NCBI RefSeq assembly: GCF_900111745.1
Contig: NZ_FOIJ01000014.1
Span: forward strand, 160,749 to 224,748
Direction of reading: 5' to 3'
Length of the DNA: 64,000 nt
Source of the DNA: Stigmatella erecta
GTDB taxonomy: Bacteria; Myxococcota; Myxococcia; Myxococcales; Myxococcaceae
Made by a program: the position numbers and the translations under genes. How positions within the stretch are numbered: the first letter of the stretch is position 1; every line of letters begins with the position of its first letter. The notes beneath the pieces were generated by a model, which was given only the letters and a program-made list of their open reading frames with translations, was not told where the DNA came from and searched no databases. Below, piece after piece: positions 8,755-16,600 of this stretch.

Positions 8755-8858
8755 ACCCTGCCCTAAAGAAGATGCGCCAAACCCGGTACCCACCGGCCCG
8801 CCGGCGGCCCTGGGCGAGTCCATGCCTCAGAACGTCGAGTTCCGGACATTAACACAAC

Positions 8859-8875
8859 TTCTCCAACCTGGAGAA
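8859..8875. promoter_or_regulatory. Short inverted repeat upstream of the tri-haem cytochrome gene
   Basis: TTCTCCA and TGGAGAA are perfect 7-bp arms around ACC, about 105-121 bp upstream of the cytochrome start and 31 bp beyond the kinase stop. There is no T-tract. It could be an operator for the cytochrome genes or part of a weak 3' hairpin of the kinase transcript. Confidence 0.35.
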
Positions 8876-8905
8876 TTGAGCACCACACCTGCTGGATAGG
8901 GTGCA

Positions 8906-11900
8906 TCACGGCTGCTCCCGGAGCCGCAGGTGGACCTCCTGCCCGGGCACCGCCATCACCCACTGCGAGCGCTCCGCCTGGCCCTGGCAGGAGACAATCA
9001 CCTGCAGCTCCTTGCTCGCCTCGATGGACAGCTTCAGGGCCGCGTCCCCGGGCAGCGCCTGGTCGCCGACCTTCACCTGGCACCCCGGCAGGGGCTCCGA
9101 GAGCAGCGTGCCGGGGGTGTTACCCGAGATCATCGGCACCTCGGGGATGGAGTGCACGTCCAGGCGGTCCTCGATCGTCATCCGGCCGAAGCGCTGCACC
9201 CGGCCCCGGAGCACCGTGGAGACGAGCACTTCCTCGGGCTGCGTCAGGCGCAGGTTGCCCTCGATGCGGTGCCCGTCGATGTAGAGGTGCTCGCCGCGCC
9301 GCAGGTTGACCACCCGGATGCCCTCCTCCGACGGCAAGAGGAAGAAGGCGGCCACGCCCGCGGCGGCCAGCAGCCCCGCCCCCACGGCCAGGGCGGCCCA
9401 CAGGCGGGACGCGCGCGCGGGGGCCGCCGCGGCGGCCGGGGACACCTGGGCCAGAGGGGGGGCGGCAGGCATTGGCGCCGGAGGCGGCATTGGCGCCGGG
9501 GCGGGCGCGACCGCCGGAATGCCCATGCGCGAAGGGGCGGACTGCACGGGGATCTGCTGGGTGGAACGCGGGACGCTCCCCTGAACGGAGGGCATCTGCG
9601 TGCTGGCGCGGGCCGGCGGCGGGGCCACCGAGGGCATGACCGTGGACGGCCGGGCCGGGGCGGGGGCCGCGGGCGGCGGGGCCGCGGCGGGCGGCATCGC
9701 CCGGATGCCCGAGCGCGTGGAGCTGCTCACCGGGGGGTGCGCCCCCGAGGCGGGCGCCACGGAGCGCATGGCGACCTGGCTGGGACGGCTGGGGCTTGCC
9801 GCCGCGGGGGCCGAGGGCCGGGCCTCGCCCCTCGAGGCGCCCGCGGGGCCCTCGGCCGGCGCGCCCTGCGGCGCGGAGGCCGGAACCGCCCGGGGACCAC
9901 TGCCCGTGGGGCGCGAGGCGGTGGCCCCCGTGCCCGGCCGGGAGCCCGTCAGGTTCTGGCGCGAGCCGGAGCCCGTGCCCGAGTTGGCCACCGCCCCGGC
10001 GAGCCGCGCCGAGGACGCATCCGTGCCGCCCGCGGGGATGCGCGGGTGCGAGCCGGAGCCAGAGGAGGCCACGGCCGGGGCGTACTCGGCCAGCCGGTCC
10101 GCCAGCGTGTCCTTGAAGAACTGGGCCACCGCGGCCGGCGAGGAGTTGAGGCGGTGGTGGGCCATCACCGCCTCGATCTCCTCCCGCAGCGCCGCCGCCG
10201 AGGGCGTGCGCCGCGCGGGGTCCTTCACCAGGGCGCGCAGGATGAGGTCCGACACGTCCTGGGGAATGCTCGGCTTGAGCTGCGAGGGCACGGGCGCAGG
10301 CTCGCGCACCACCGCGTTGAGCGAGGCCGCATCATGGTCCCGGCGGAACGGCAGCGTGCCGGTGAGCAGCTCGAAGAGCACCACGCCCAGGGCGAACACG
10401 TCGTTGCGCGCGTCCAGCGGCCGGCCCGCGGCGGCCTCCGGGGAGATGTAGGAGATCTTCCCCTTGAGCACGCCCGCCTGCGTGTGGTCCTCGCCCTGCA
10501 CCTTGGCGATGCCGAAGTCGCTCAGCTTGATGGCGCCATCGAGCGAGATGAGGACGTTGTGGGGGCTCACGTCGCGGTGCACCACCGGGTGGGCATTGCC
10601 CGCCGGGTCCACGTAGCTGTGGGCGTAGTGCAGGCCCGCGGCCGTCTCCGCGACGATGCGCAGCGCGTGCTCCATGGGCAGGGCCAGCCCCTTGCGCCGC
10701 AGGTCGTTCATCAGCCGCTTGAGGTCCGGGCCGCGCACGTACTCCATGAGGATGTACGCCACGCCGTCGGTGACGCCCACGTCGAAGGTCTGCACGACGT
10801 TGGGGTGCGTGAGCCGCGCGTTCGCCCGGGCCTCGGCGAAGAGCATGTCCACGAACTCAGGATTCTCGGCGAACTGCGCGAGAATCTTCTTCATCACCAC
10901 GAACTTCTCGAAGCCCTTGACGCCCACCTGCTTGGCGAGGAACACCTCCGCCATGCCGCCCTGCCCCAGCCGGCGGATGATCTGCAGCTTGCTGCCGCCG
11001 TGGGAGCTGCTGATGTCCGTGTGGTTGCCGCCGCCCGGCTGAGCCTCGGCGTTGACGGCGCCGAAGAGGAACTGGGTGAGCGCCTTGGCCTCCAGCGCCT
11101 CCACGTCCTCCAGGGGCTGGTCGGTCAGCGGCAGGCGCCCGAGCATCTGCGCCAGGTTGGGGATGTTGGCCAGCCGCGAGGCGCCGCCGCAGATGACGCA
11201 CGGGCGCTCCTGGCCCTCGTTGGCGCGCAGCTGCTGGACGAAGCCCGCGGCGTGGGTGCGCTGGTGGTGCAGCTGGCCGCAGTTCTGGCACTCGTAGGGC
11301 AGCCACAGGGAGTGGACGCGCGCCGGCAGCGGCTTGCCGGACTTGGCCAGCGGGGCCATCAGCGCGGGCGGCACCCGGCAGAGCACCACCTGGGCGCCCT
11401 TGGCGGCCGTCTCCAGCACCTGCTCCAGCTTCACCACGCCCTCGAGCTCCACCTTCGCCACGTGCGAGAAGTCGAACGCGACGCGCCCCTCCAGGCCCGA
11501 GGCCAGCCGGCGCACGTTGAGGTCGCCCCGGATGACGCTCGCCAGGGTGATGTAGGTGATGTCGTCCTGGACCGTCTTCAGGTGCGAGGGCAGATCCAGG
11601 GGCTCGGAGGCGGCCGCCAGGCGCAGGTAGCGCAGCACCACCGGATCCACGGTGCCCAGGTGCTGCCTGCGCGCGTAGTCGAAGAACTCGCTGGGAAGGT
11701 CCGCGAACTCCAGGGGCTGGGTGCACACCGGGCAGGTGTGCTCGGGGGCGCGGTTCTCGGAGATGAGCTGTGCGTCATCCACGAGGTTGATGGCGCGCAG
11801 CCGGTCCTCGCTGCACGTGCGGCAGGTGTAGGGCGCCAGCACCGACAGCACGCGCGAGACGCCCGAGAAGCCCTCCACCATGTTGAGCTGATCCACCACC

Positions 11901-12166
11901 ACCGGGGGGGCGTAGACCACGTACAGGCTGATGGCGCCGTTGGGGAGCTTGGAGACGAACTCGATCCACTTGCGCACACCGAACGAGCTGATCCGGTCCA
12001 CGCACCCGAGATCGACGATGACGATGCCGTTGAGGTCCGGGGAGGTGGACGACAGCGGGAACGTCTCGTCGATGACGCCAGAAATCCGGACGTGGGAGAT
12101 GTTCCCCACCCGGGATCGGCTGATGCTTGCGTTCGAACCCTGGTTCTCCACCGTCCCTACCCTCAT
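8906..12166 (-). CDS. Ser/Thr protein kinase with duplicated N-terminal STAS/zinc-ribbon modules and a C-terminal envelope domain
   Basis: A 1086-residue protein. Two similar N-terminal units each combine a STAS-like anti-sigma-antagonist fold with two CxxC pairs: STAS about 20-110 with Cys115/118 and 145/148, then STAS about 195-285 with Cys293/296 and 323/326. A complete kinase domain follows (about 394-670): glycine loop GQGGMAEV, Lys in VVMKKI, HRDVSPHN at 530-537 and DFG at 550-552. A Pro/Ala/Ser-rich linker of some 250 residues leads to one membrane helix near 935-960 and a C-terminal domain of about 125 residues outside the cytoplasm. The start overlaps the RsbW-like gene by 4 bp. Inference: the STAS units are the partner-switch targets of that ATPase and of the SpoIIE-type phosphatase, coupling them to kinase output. 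Confidence 0.88.
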   Translation of the reverse strand: MRVGTVENQGSNASISRSRVGNISHVRISGVIDETFPLSSTSPDLNGIVIVDLGCVDRISSFGVRKWIEFVSKLPNGAISLYVVYAPPVVVDQLNMVEGFSGVSRVLSVLAPYTCRTCSEDRLRAINLVDDAQLISENRAPEHTCPVCTQPLEFADLPSEFFDYARRQHLGTVDPVVLRYLRLAAASEPLDLPSHLKTVQDDITYITLASVIRGDLNVRRLASGLEGRVAFDFSHVAKVELEGVVKLEQVLETAAKGAQVVLCRVPPALMAPLAKSGKPLPARVHSLWLPYECQNCGQLHHQRTHAAGFVQQLRANEGQERPCVICGGASRLANIPNLAQMLGRLPLTDQPLEDVEALEAKALTQFLFGAVNAEAQPGGGNHTDISSSHGGSKLQIIRRLGQGGMAEVFLAKQVGVKGFEKFVVMKKILAQFAENPEFVDMLFAEARANARLTHPNVVQTFDVGVTDGVAYILMEYVRGPDLKRLMNDLRRKGLALPMEHALRIVAETAAGLHYAHSYVDPAGNAHPVVHRDVSPHNVLISLDGAIKLSDFGIAKVQGEDHTQAGVLKGKISYISPEAAAGRPLDARNDVFALGVVLFELLTGTLPFRRDHDAASLNAVVREPAPVPSQLKPSIPQDVSDLILRALVKDPARRTPSAAALREEIEAVMAHHRLNSSPAAVAQFFKDTLADRLAEYAPAVASSGSGSHPRIPAGGTDASSARLAGAVANSGTGSGSRQNLTGSRPGTGATASRPTGSGPRAVPASAPQGAPAEGPAGASRGEARPSAPAAASPSRPSQVAMRSVAPASGAHPPVSSSTRSGIRAMPPAAAPPPAAPAPARPSTVMPSVAPPPARASTQMPSVQGSVPRSTQQIPVQSAPSRMGIPAVAPAPAPMPPPAPMPAAPPLAQVSPAAAAAPARASRLWAALAVGAGLLAAAGVAAFFLLPSEEGIRVVNLRRGEHLYIDGHRIEGNLRLTQPEEVLVSTVLRGRVQRFGRMTIEDRLDVHSIPEVPMISGNTPGTLLSEPLPGCQVKVGDQALPGDAALKLSIEASKELQVIVSCQGQAERSQWVMAVPGQEVHLRLREQP

Positions 12167-13023
12167 TCCATGCAGAACAGCAGCGATTTGGGGAGCGCGG
12201 CACGGCGGCGCGCCTCACCCAGGTCCACCGCGCACAATACCCGAGACTCCCGCCCCTGGCTCACGTGCACGGCGATGGCATCACTGTGCTCGATCATCCG
12301 CCGCAACCCCAGTCCCGCGCCTCCACCGGAGGCATTCACCTGCACCCGCTTGCCATACGAGGCCAACGCCTGCACGAACGGCCGGGGCGTGAGCCGGCCA
12401 AACCGGTCCACCGCCTCCAGATAGATGCGTCCCTCGGCCACCGACAGCGCCAGCTCGCAGGCATCCTCCGCGTCGATCTCCTTCACCTCGGTGCGCCGGT
12501 GGGCATACTTCGGCTGCCCCTGCGCGTCCACGGGCGCGTCCAGCATCGCATTGACGGCCAGCTCGTGCAGCACATCCGCCGCCAGCGTGGCCGCCGTCCG
12601 CGAGCCGCCTGCCTCCTCCACCACCATGGAGGCAGCCTCCGCCGCGTGCTGAATGTCCACCAGGCGCCTCAGCCGCTGGCGCACCACGCTCCCCTGCTCA
12701 GGAACCAGGGAGCCCCCGCGCAGCACCGCGCCCAGCAGCATCGCCTCCCACTCCGTCGGCCCCCGCTCCGCGCCCCGGGTGGCCAGGAGCAGCGCGGGCG
12801 GCTCGCGCGACAGGAGGTCGGCGTGCGCCGGGCCCAGCAGCCCGTCGAACAGCACGAGCCTCCGGGCATGGCGCGCCGCCTCCGCCCCATCGAGGCCCGT
12901 CTGCAGGGCCACCCCGCCGCGCGCGAGCGTGGGGGCCACCTGCTCGAGCACCGTGGGCGCCAGCGAGGGGTCGGCAATCAGCAGGAGCCCGCGGGAGGGG
13001 CCCACCTGGGTCGAGGCTCTCAA
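12163..13023 (-). CDS. RsbW-like GHKL ATPase / anti-sigma-type regulator
   Basis: A 286-residue protein. The second half has the GHKL ATP-site boxes: N-box in LHELAVNAM near residue 140, a G1-like DRFGRL near 208 and G2 GGGAGLGLRRM near 235. There is no phosphoacceptor His domain, so this resembles the serine-kinase/anti-sigma ATPases (RsbW, SpoIIAB) rather than a sensor kinase. The first 120 residues form a separate alpha/beta domain, perhaps receiver-like, that I cannot identify. Its stop overlaps the start of the STAS-kinase gene (ATGA) and it follows the TonB-dependent receptor by 4 bp. Inferred role: it binds or phosphorylates the STAS modules next door, with the phosphatase reversing this. 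Confidence 0.75.
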   Translation of the reverse strand: MRASTQVGPSRGLLLIADPSLAPTVLEQVAPTLARGGVALQTGLDGAEAARHARRLVLFDGLLGPAHADLLSREPPALLLATRGAERGPTEWEAMLLGAVLRGGSLVPEQGSVVRQRLRRLVDIQHAAEAASMVVEEAGGSRTAATLAADVLHELAVNAMLDAPVDAQGQPKYAHRRTEVKEIDAEDACELALSVAEGRIYLEAVDRFGRLTPRPFVQALASYGKRVQVNASGGGAGLGLRRMIEHSDAIAVHVSQGRESRVLCAVDLGEARRRAALPKSLLFCME

Positions 13024-13027
13024 GGGG

Positions 13028-15523
13028 TTAGTAACGAAGCTTGAGTTCGCTGTAGACGCCGCGGGGCGGCGCCGGGAAGCCGTGCGACTCCTCGTACTGG
13101 GAGTCGAACAGGTTGGTGCCCAGCAGCGACACGGAGATGCCCTCGTTGATGTTCACCCCCACCCGGGCGCTGGCCGTCACGTAGTCCGGCAGCTTCACCC
13201 GGTTGACCTCGCCGGTGGCCTCCACCAGGAAGCCCGGATCGAAGCGCTGGCCCACGTACAGGGCGTACACCTCGGCGAAGCCCACCTTGCCGATGTTGGT
13301 CCGGGCGCGCGCGTACAGGCGGTGGTGCGGGGCGTAGTCGAGCTGGGCGGACGGCCCGTCGCCATAGGGCTGGGAGCGCGCATCCAGGTACTGGTAGGCC
13401 ACGTCGAACGAGGAGTTGGCGGCGGGCAGCTGCGCGGCCACCTCGGCCTCGAAGCCCACCACCTGCGCATCGCCGATGTTCTGGAACTGCGAGGTGGAGC
13501 CGAAGACGAGGTTCTGGTTAATGAAGTTCTTGGCGCGGTTGTAGAAGCCCGTGGCCGTCAGGCGCATGCGCCGGTCGAAGGCCCAGTAGTCCACCGCGGC
13601 CTCGTAGGTGTCCAGCGTCTCGGCCCGGAGGGCGGAGTTGCCCAGGAGCGTGGCCGCGTACATCTGCTGGTTGATGGCGAGCTCGGCGAGCGTGGGGGCC
13701 CGGAAGGCGCGCCCGTAGTTGGTGCGCAGCGTGAGCTCCGGCAGCGCGTGGAACACCACGCTGGCGCGGGGCGAGAGCTGGTTGGTGCGCTCGGTCCACA
13801 CCTCCTCGGGGATGAGGTACGCGTCGTAGCGCACGCCGGCGCCCAGCACCAGGCGGCTCATCGGCCGGTACTCCGCGTCCACGAAGCCGCCGAGGATGCT
13901 CTGCGTGGTGTCATCCACCGTCAGCCCCGAGAGGACGTTCTGGTTGTTGACCAGGTCGTCCTTCACGTCGCCGCCGAAGGTGACGTTGAGGTTGCCCGCG
14001 GTGAGCAGCGCGCGCGCCTCGGCGCCGTAGCGGCGGCGCTTGCCCAGCGCCGGCTCCAGCTTGCCGGTGATCATGTTCATCTGATCCACGACGCGGCGCT
14101 TGTAGAGCGTGTAGGCCTGGCCGAAGACGCGCAGGTTGTCCGACACCTGCGTGTCCACCTGGGCCGCGGCGTTGAGGTTCTGCACGTTCTCGGTGTCGCT
14201 CGGCGTGTAGTGGCACCGGCCGCAGTTGCCCACGGTGGAGATCTGCGTGCCGCCCGGACGGCCGATCTCCGCGTCGGTGAAGTCCGCGTCGAGCGCGAAC
14301 GCGCCCACCTTCACCTTGCCGCTGACCTGGTGCACCTGCGAGTCCTGGTTGGTGTCCACCAGGCCCGTCTGCGGGTTGTTGAAGAGCTGCGGGCCATCCG
14401 AGCCGAAGCCGTAGTAGCTGGCCAGCGCCTCCACGGGGCCTCCGCGGCCCGCCGCCGTGGCGTTCACGCGGAAGGTGCTGTCCTGCCCCGCCAGCACGCG
14501 GCCGTCGAAGCCCACGTTGCGGCCCTCCTTGATGAGGTCCGAGGGCTGGCGCTCGATGAGGTTGATGACGCCGCTGAAGGCGTTGGAGCCGTAGAGCGAG
14601 GAGCCGGGGCCGCGAATCACTTCCACCTGCTTGAGGTTCGACAGCGGCGTCGTCTCATCCGCGTAGAACTGGCCCGTCCAGGGGTCCGTCAGCGGCCGGC
14701 CGTCCTTCAGGAGCAGCAGCCGGTTGGACAGGTAGTTGGAGCCCAGGCCGCGCGCGCTGACCGCCGCCTTGCGCATGGAGCCGCGCCGGCACTCCAGGCC
14801 GGGGAAGTACTGGATCGCCTCGCAGAGCGTGAAGGCGCCCGTGCCCTCCAGCTCCTCGGCGGGGATCCACGCCACCGTCATGGGCACGTCCTTGATGCGC
14901 TGGCGGCGCTTGGAGGCGGTCGTCACCACCGCCTCGCTCAGCAGCGCGTTCACCGAGTCCTCGATGGAGGAGGCATCCCCGGCGGGATCCGGCAGGTCCA
15001 GGCCCGCCAGGCCCGAGGGCGGCGGCAGCGCCCGCGACGAGGCGGGATCCGCGAAGGGCGCCGTGGGGGGCACCCGGTCCTGCTGCGCGGGCTTCACCGC
15101 GGTCTGCTTGGGCGCGGGCGCGGCCACCGGGGCCGGCGGCGGCGGCACGGGGGCGGGATCCGCCAGCACGGAGTCCGGAATGGGCTCGCGCGTCCGGTAG
15201 TCGGACGGGGGCGGCACGCTGCCCGCGGCGGGCGTGGAGGACGGCGCGTCGCTGCCCGTCATCGGATCATCGGTGCCGAAATCGTCGGCCGGCGGGGCCA
15301 CCACGGGCGCCGGCGGCGGCGGCGGGGCCTTCTTGGATGTCCCCGGCCGGCGCTTGGTGGGCTTCGGCTTTGTTTGTGCCTCGGCGTTGCCGGCGGCCAG
15401 GCCCATGATTACGCATACGCCAACGACCAGGGGAAACCGCAGGAACGCCCTTGCCGCGATGCGTCGCGGCCAGTCGAATACAGTCGAGTGCATCATTCTC
15501 ACATCCGCCAGTGGAGCAGCCAA
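13028..15523 (-). CDS. TonB-dependent outer-membrane receptor with a CxxCH motif
   Basis: An 831-residue protein. A signal peptide ends near residue 50 (AEAQ), followed by a long Pro/Ala-rich segment (about 50-180), then the plug domain: KDVPMTVAWIPAEEL, ARGLGSNYLSNRLLLLKDGRPL and VIRGPGSSLYGSNAFSGVINLI. The rest is a beta-barrel ending in an aromatic residue (LKLRY), as needed for Bam insertion. The barrel contains CGRCH at about residues 433-437, a c-type haem attachment motif unusual in this family. It would import a scarce ligand using TonB energy. Here it is sandwiched between a PhnD-like binding protein and an RsbW-like ATPase, so it may signal as well as transport. The Pro-rich extension before the plug could contact the TPR protein. 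Confidence 0.9.
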   Translation of the reverse strand: MAAPLADVRMMHSTVFDWPRRIAARAFLRFPLVVGVCVIMGLAAGNAEAQTKPKPTKRRPGTSKKAPPPPPAPVVAPPADDFGTDDPMTGSDAPSSTPAAGSVPPPSDYRTREPIPDSVLADPAPVPPPPAPVAAPAPKQTAVKPAQQDRVPPTAPFADPASSRALPPPSGLAGLDLPDPAGDASSIEDSVNALLSEAVVTTASKRRQRIKDVPMTVAWIPAEELEGTGAFTLCEAIQYFPGLECRRGSMRKAAVSARGLGSNYLSNRLLLLKDGRPLTDPWTGQFYADETTPLSNLKQVEVIRGPGSSLYGSNAFSGVINLIERQPSDLIKEGRNVGFDGRVLAGQDSTFRVNATAAGRGGPVEALASYYGFGSDGPQLFNNPQTGLVDTNQDSQVHQVSGKVKVGAFALDADFTDAEIGRPGGTQISTVGNCGRCHYTPSDTENVQNLNAAAQVDTQVSDNLRVFGQAYTLYKRRVVDQMNMITGKLEPALGKRRRYGAEARALLTAGNLNVTFGGDVKDDLVNNQNVLSGLTVDDTTQSILGGFVDAEYRPMSRLVLGAGVRYDAYLIPEEVWTERTNQLSPRASVVFHALPELTLRTNYGRAFRAPTLAELAINQQMYAATLLGNSALRAETLDTYEAAVDYWAFDRRMRLTATGFYNRAKNFINQNLVFGSTSQFQNIGDAQVVGFEAEVAAQLPAANSSFDVAYQYLDARSQPYGDGPSAQLDYAPHHRLYARARTNIGKVGFAEVYALYVGQRFDPGFLVEATGEVNRVKLPDYVTASARVGVNINEGISVSLLGTNLFDSQYEESHGFPAPPRGVYSELKLRY

Positions 15524-15700
15524 ACCGGGTGAGGCCCGTACGGCATCCGGGTGCGGGAGGAGACCCTCTGCGCCAAGGGTCCGCCCGTGAACACCCAGAC
15601 TGTTGAATTCAAGTTACCCTACTGTCTTCACTTGCGCCAAGGGATTGCCCCGGAGCGATGCGCCGCCCCGGCGCCCTGCCCTGTTCTGAGGCCTGGATCC

Positions 15701-16600
15701 TCAGTCGTCCGGCTGTTCGGACGAGACGTCCATCACGCTCGTGAAGGAGGGCAGCACGGGGGTGAGCTGCCCGGAGCGCACCAGCGCGTCGGTGTCCACG
15801 CGCAGCTGCGGCGACTCGACGATGGCCGGCTGGCGCGGGGCGGGCCCCTTCTGGGCCAGCTTGCGGAAGTCCTCGAACTCCTTGCCCTGCACCCGCACGA
15901 AGCCGCTGAAGGGCGCCACGGGCTCCAGCTTCGGCAGCTTCTCGGCCAGCTCGCCGGGCCGCAGGGTCACCAGCACCGCCCCCGGCACCTTGATGCTGCG
16001 GAAGAGCACGCGCACGTCCTTGGGCACGTGCGACAGCGGCACCAGCGCGGCCTCCGCCCCCTTGGCCTCCAGCATCTTCAGCGCCGACTCCACGTTGGGC
16101 ACCAGGATGGGCTTGCCGAAGTGGTCCTCAGGCAGGTCTCCCCCGAAGACGACGCGGGAGACGAACTTCGCATCCAGGCCCCCCGCGCTCCGGGTGAGCG
16201 CCAGCCGCTTGCCCTTCAGGTCCTTCACGCTCCCCTTCAGGTTGGAGATGAGGGCCCACCGCTGGGCCGTCTCCCCCGCGAGCGCGGCGAAGGCCAGGGG
16301 GGTGGCCTTCTCCTCCATCTGCACCGCGGACAGGGCATCCACCACGGCGAAGTCGACGAGCCCATCCTTGACCGCCTTGTCGAAGTCCTCGTAGCGGCCG
16401 AAGCTCTTGGCCGCCACGGGCTGCCCGAGCACGGTGCTCAGCTGCGACGCCAGCTTCTCGGCGAAGGTGAAGCGCTCCTGGCCATCGGTCAGCGTGGTGG
16501 GCAGGAACACGCCGAGCGTGGTCTTCTTCTCGGCCCACGCGGCGGGGGTCCAGGCACAGAGTACGGCCAGTCCAAGCATCAGCAAACGGGGGGTCTTCAT
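15701..16600 (-). CDS. PhnD-like periplasmic substrate-binding protein
   Basis: A 299-residue protein with a cleavable signal peptide (cleavage after AAWA near residue 23) and a two-lobe periplasmic-binding fold of the phosphonate/phosphate-like family. LGVFLPTT begins lobe 1, GRYEDFDKAVKDGLVDFAVVD is the typical ligand-cleft segment, and KGKRLALTRSAGG opens lobe 2. No ABC permease or ATPase is nearby, so it probably serves as a sensor or ligand-delivery protein for the receptor or phosphatase. It overlaps the TPR gene upstream by 4 bp (ATGA). The gap to the TonB-receptor gene downstream is 177 bp, the only sizeable gap in the six-gene array. Confidence 0.75.
   Translation of the reverse strand: MKTPRLLMLGLAVLCAWTPAAWAEKKTTLGVFLPTTLTDGQERFTFAEKLASQLSTVLGQPVAAKSFGRYEDFDKAVKDGLVDFAVVDALSAVQMEEKATPLAFAALAGETAQRWALISNLKGSVKDLKGKRLALTRSAGGLDAKFVSRVVFGGDLPEDHFGKPILVPNVESALKMLEAKGAEAALVPLSHVPKDVRVLFRSIKVPGAVLVTLRPGELAEKLPKLEPVAPFSGFVRVQGKEFEDFRKLAQKGPAPRQPAIVESPQLRVDTDALVRSGQLTPVLPSFTSVMDVSSEQPDD

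Noticed and set aside
8930..12424. 1164-codon plus-strand ORF opposite the STAS-kinase
   Set aside because: Low-complexity Arg/Gly/His/Leu sequence; kinase motifs lie on the minus strand.
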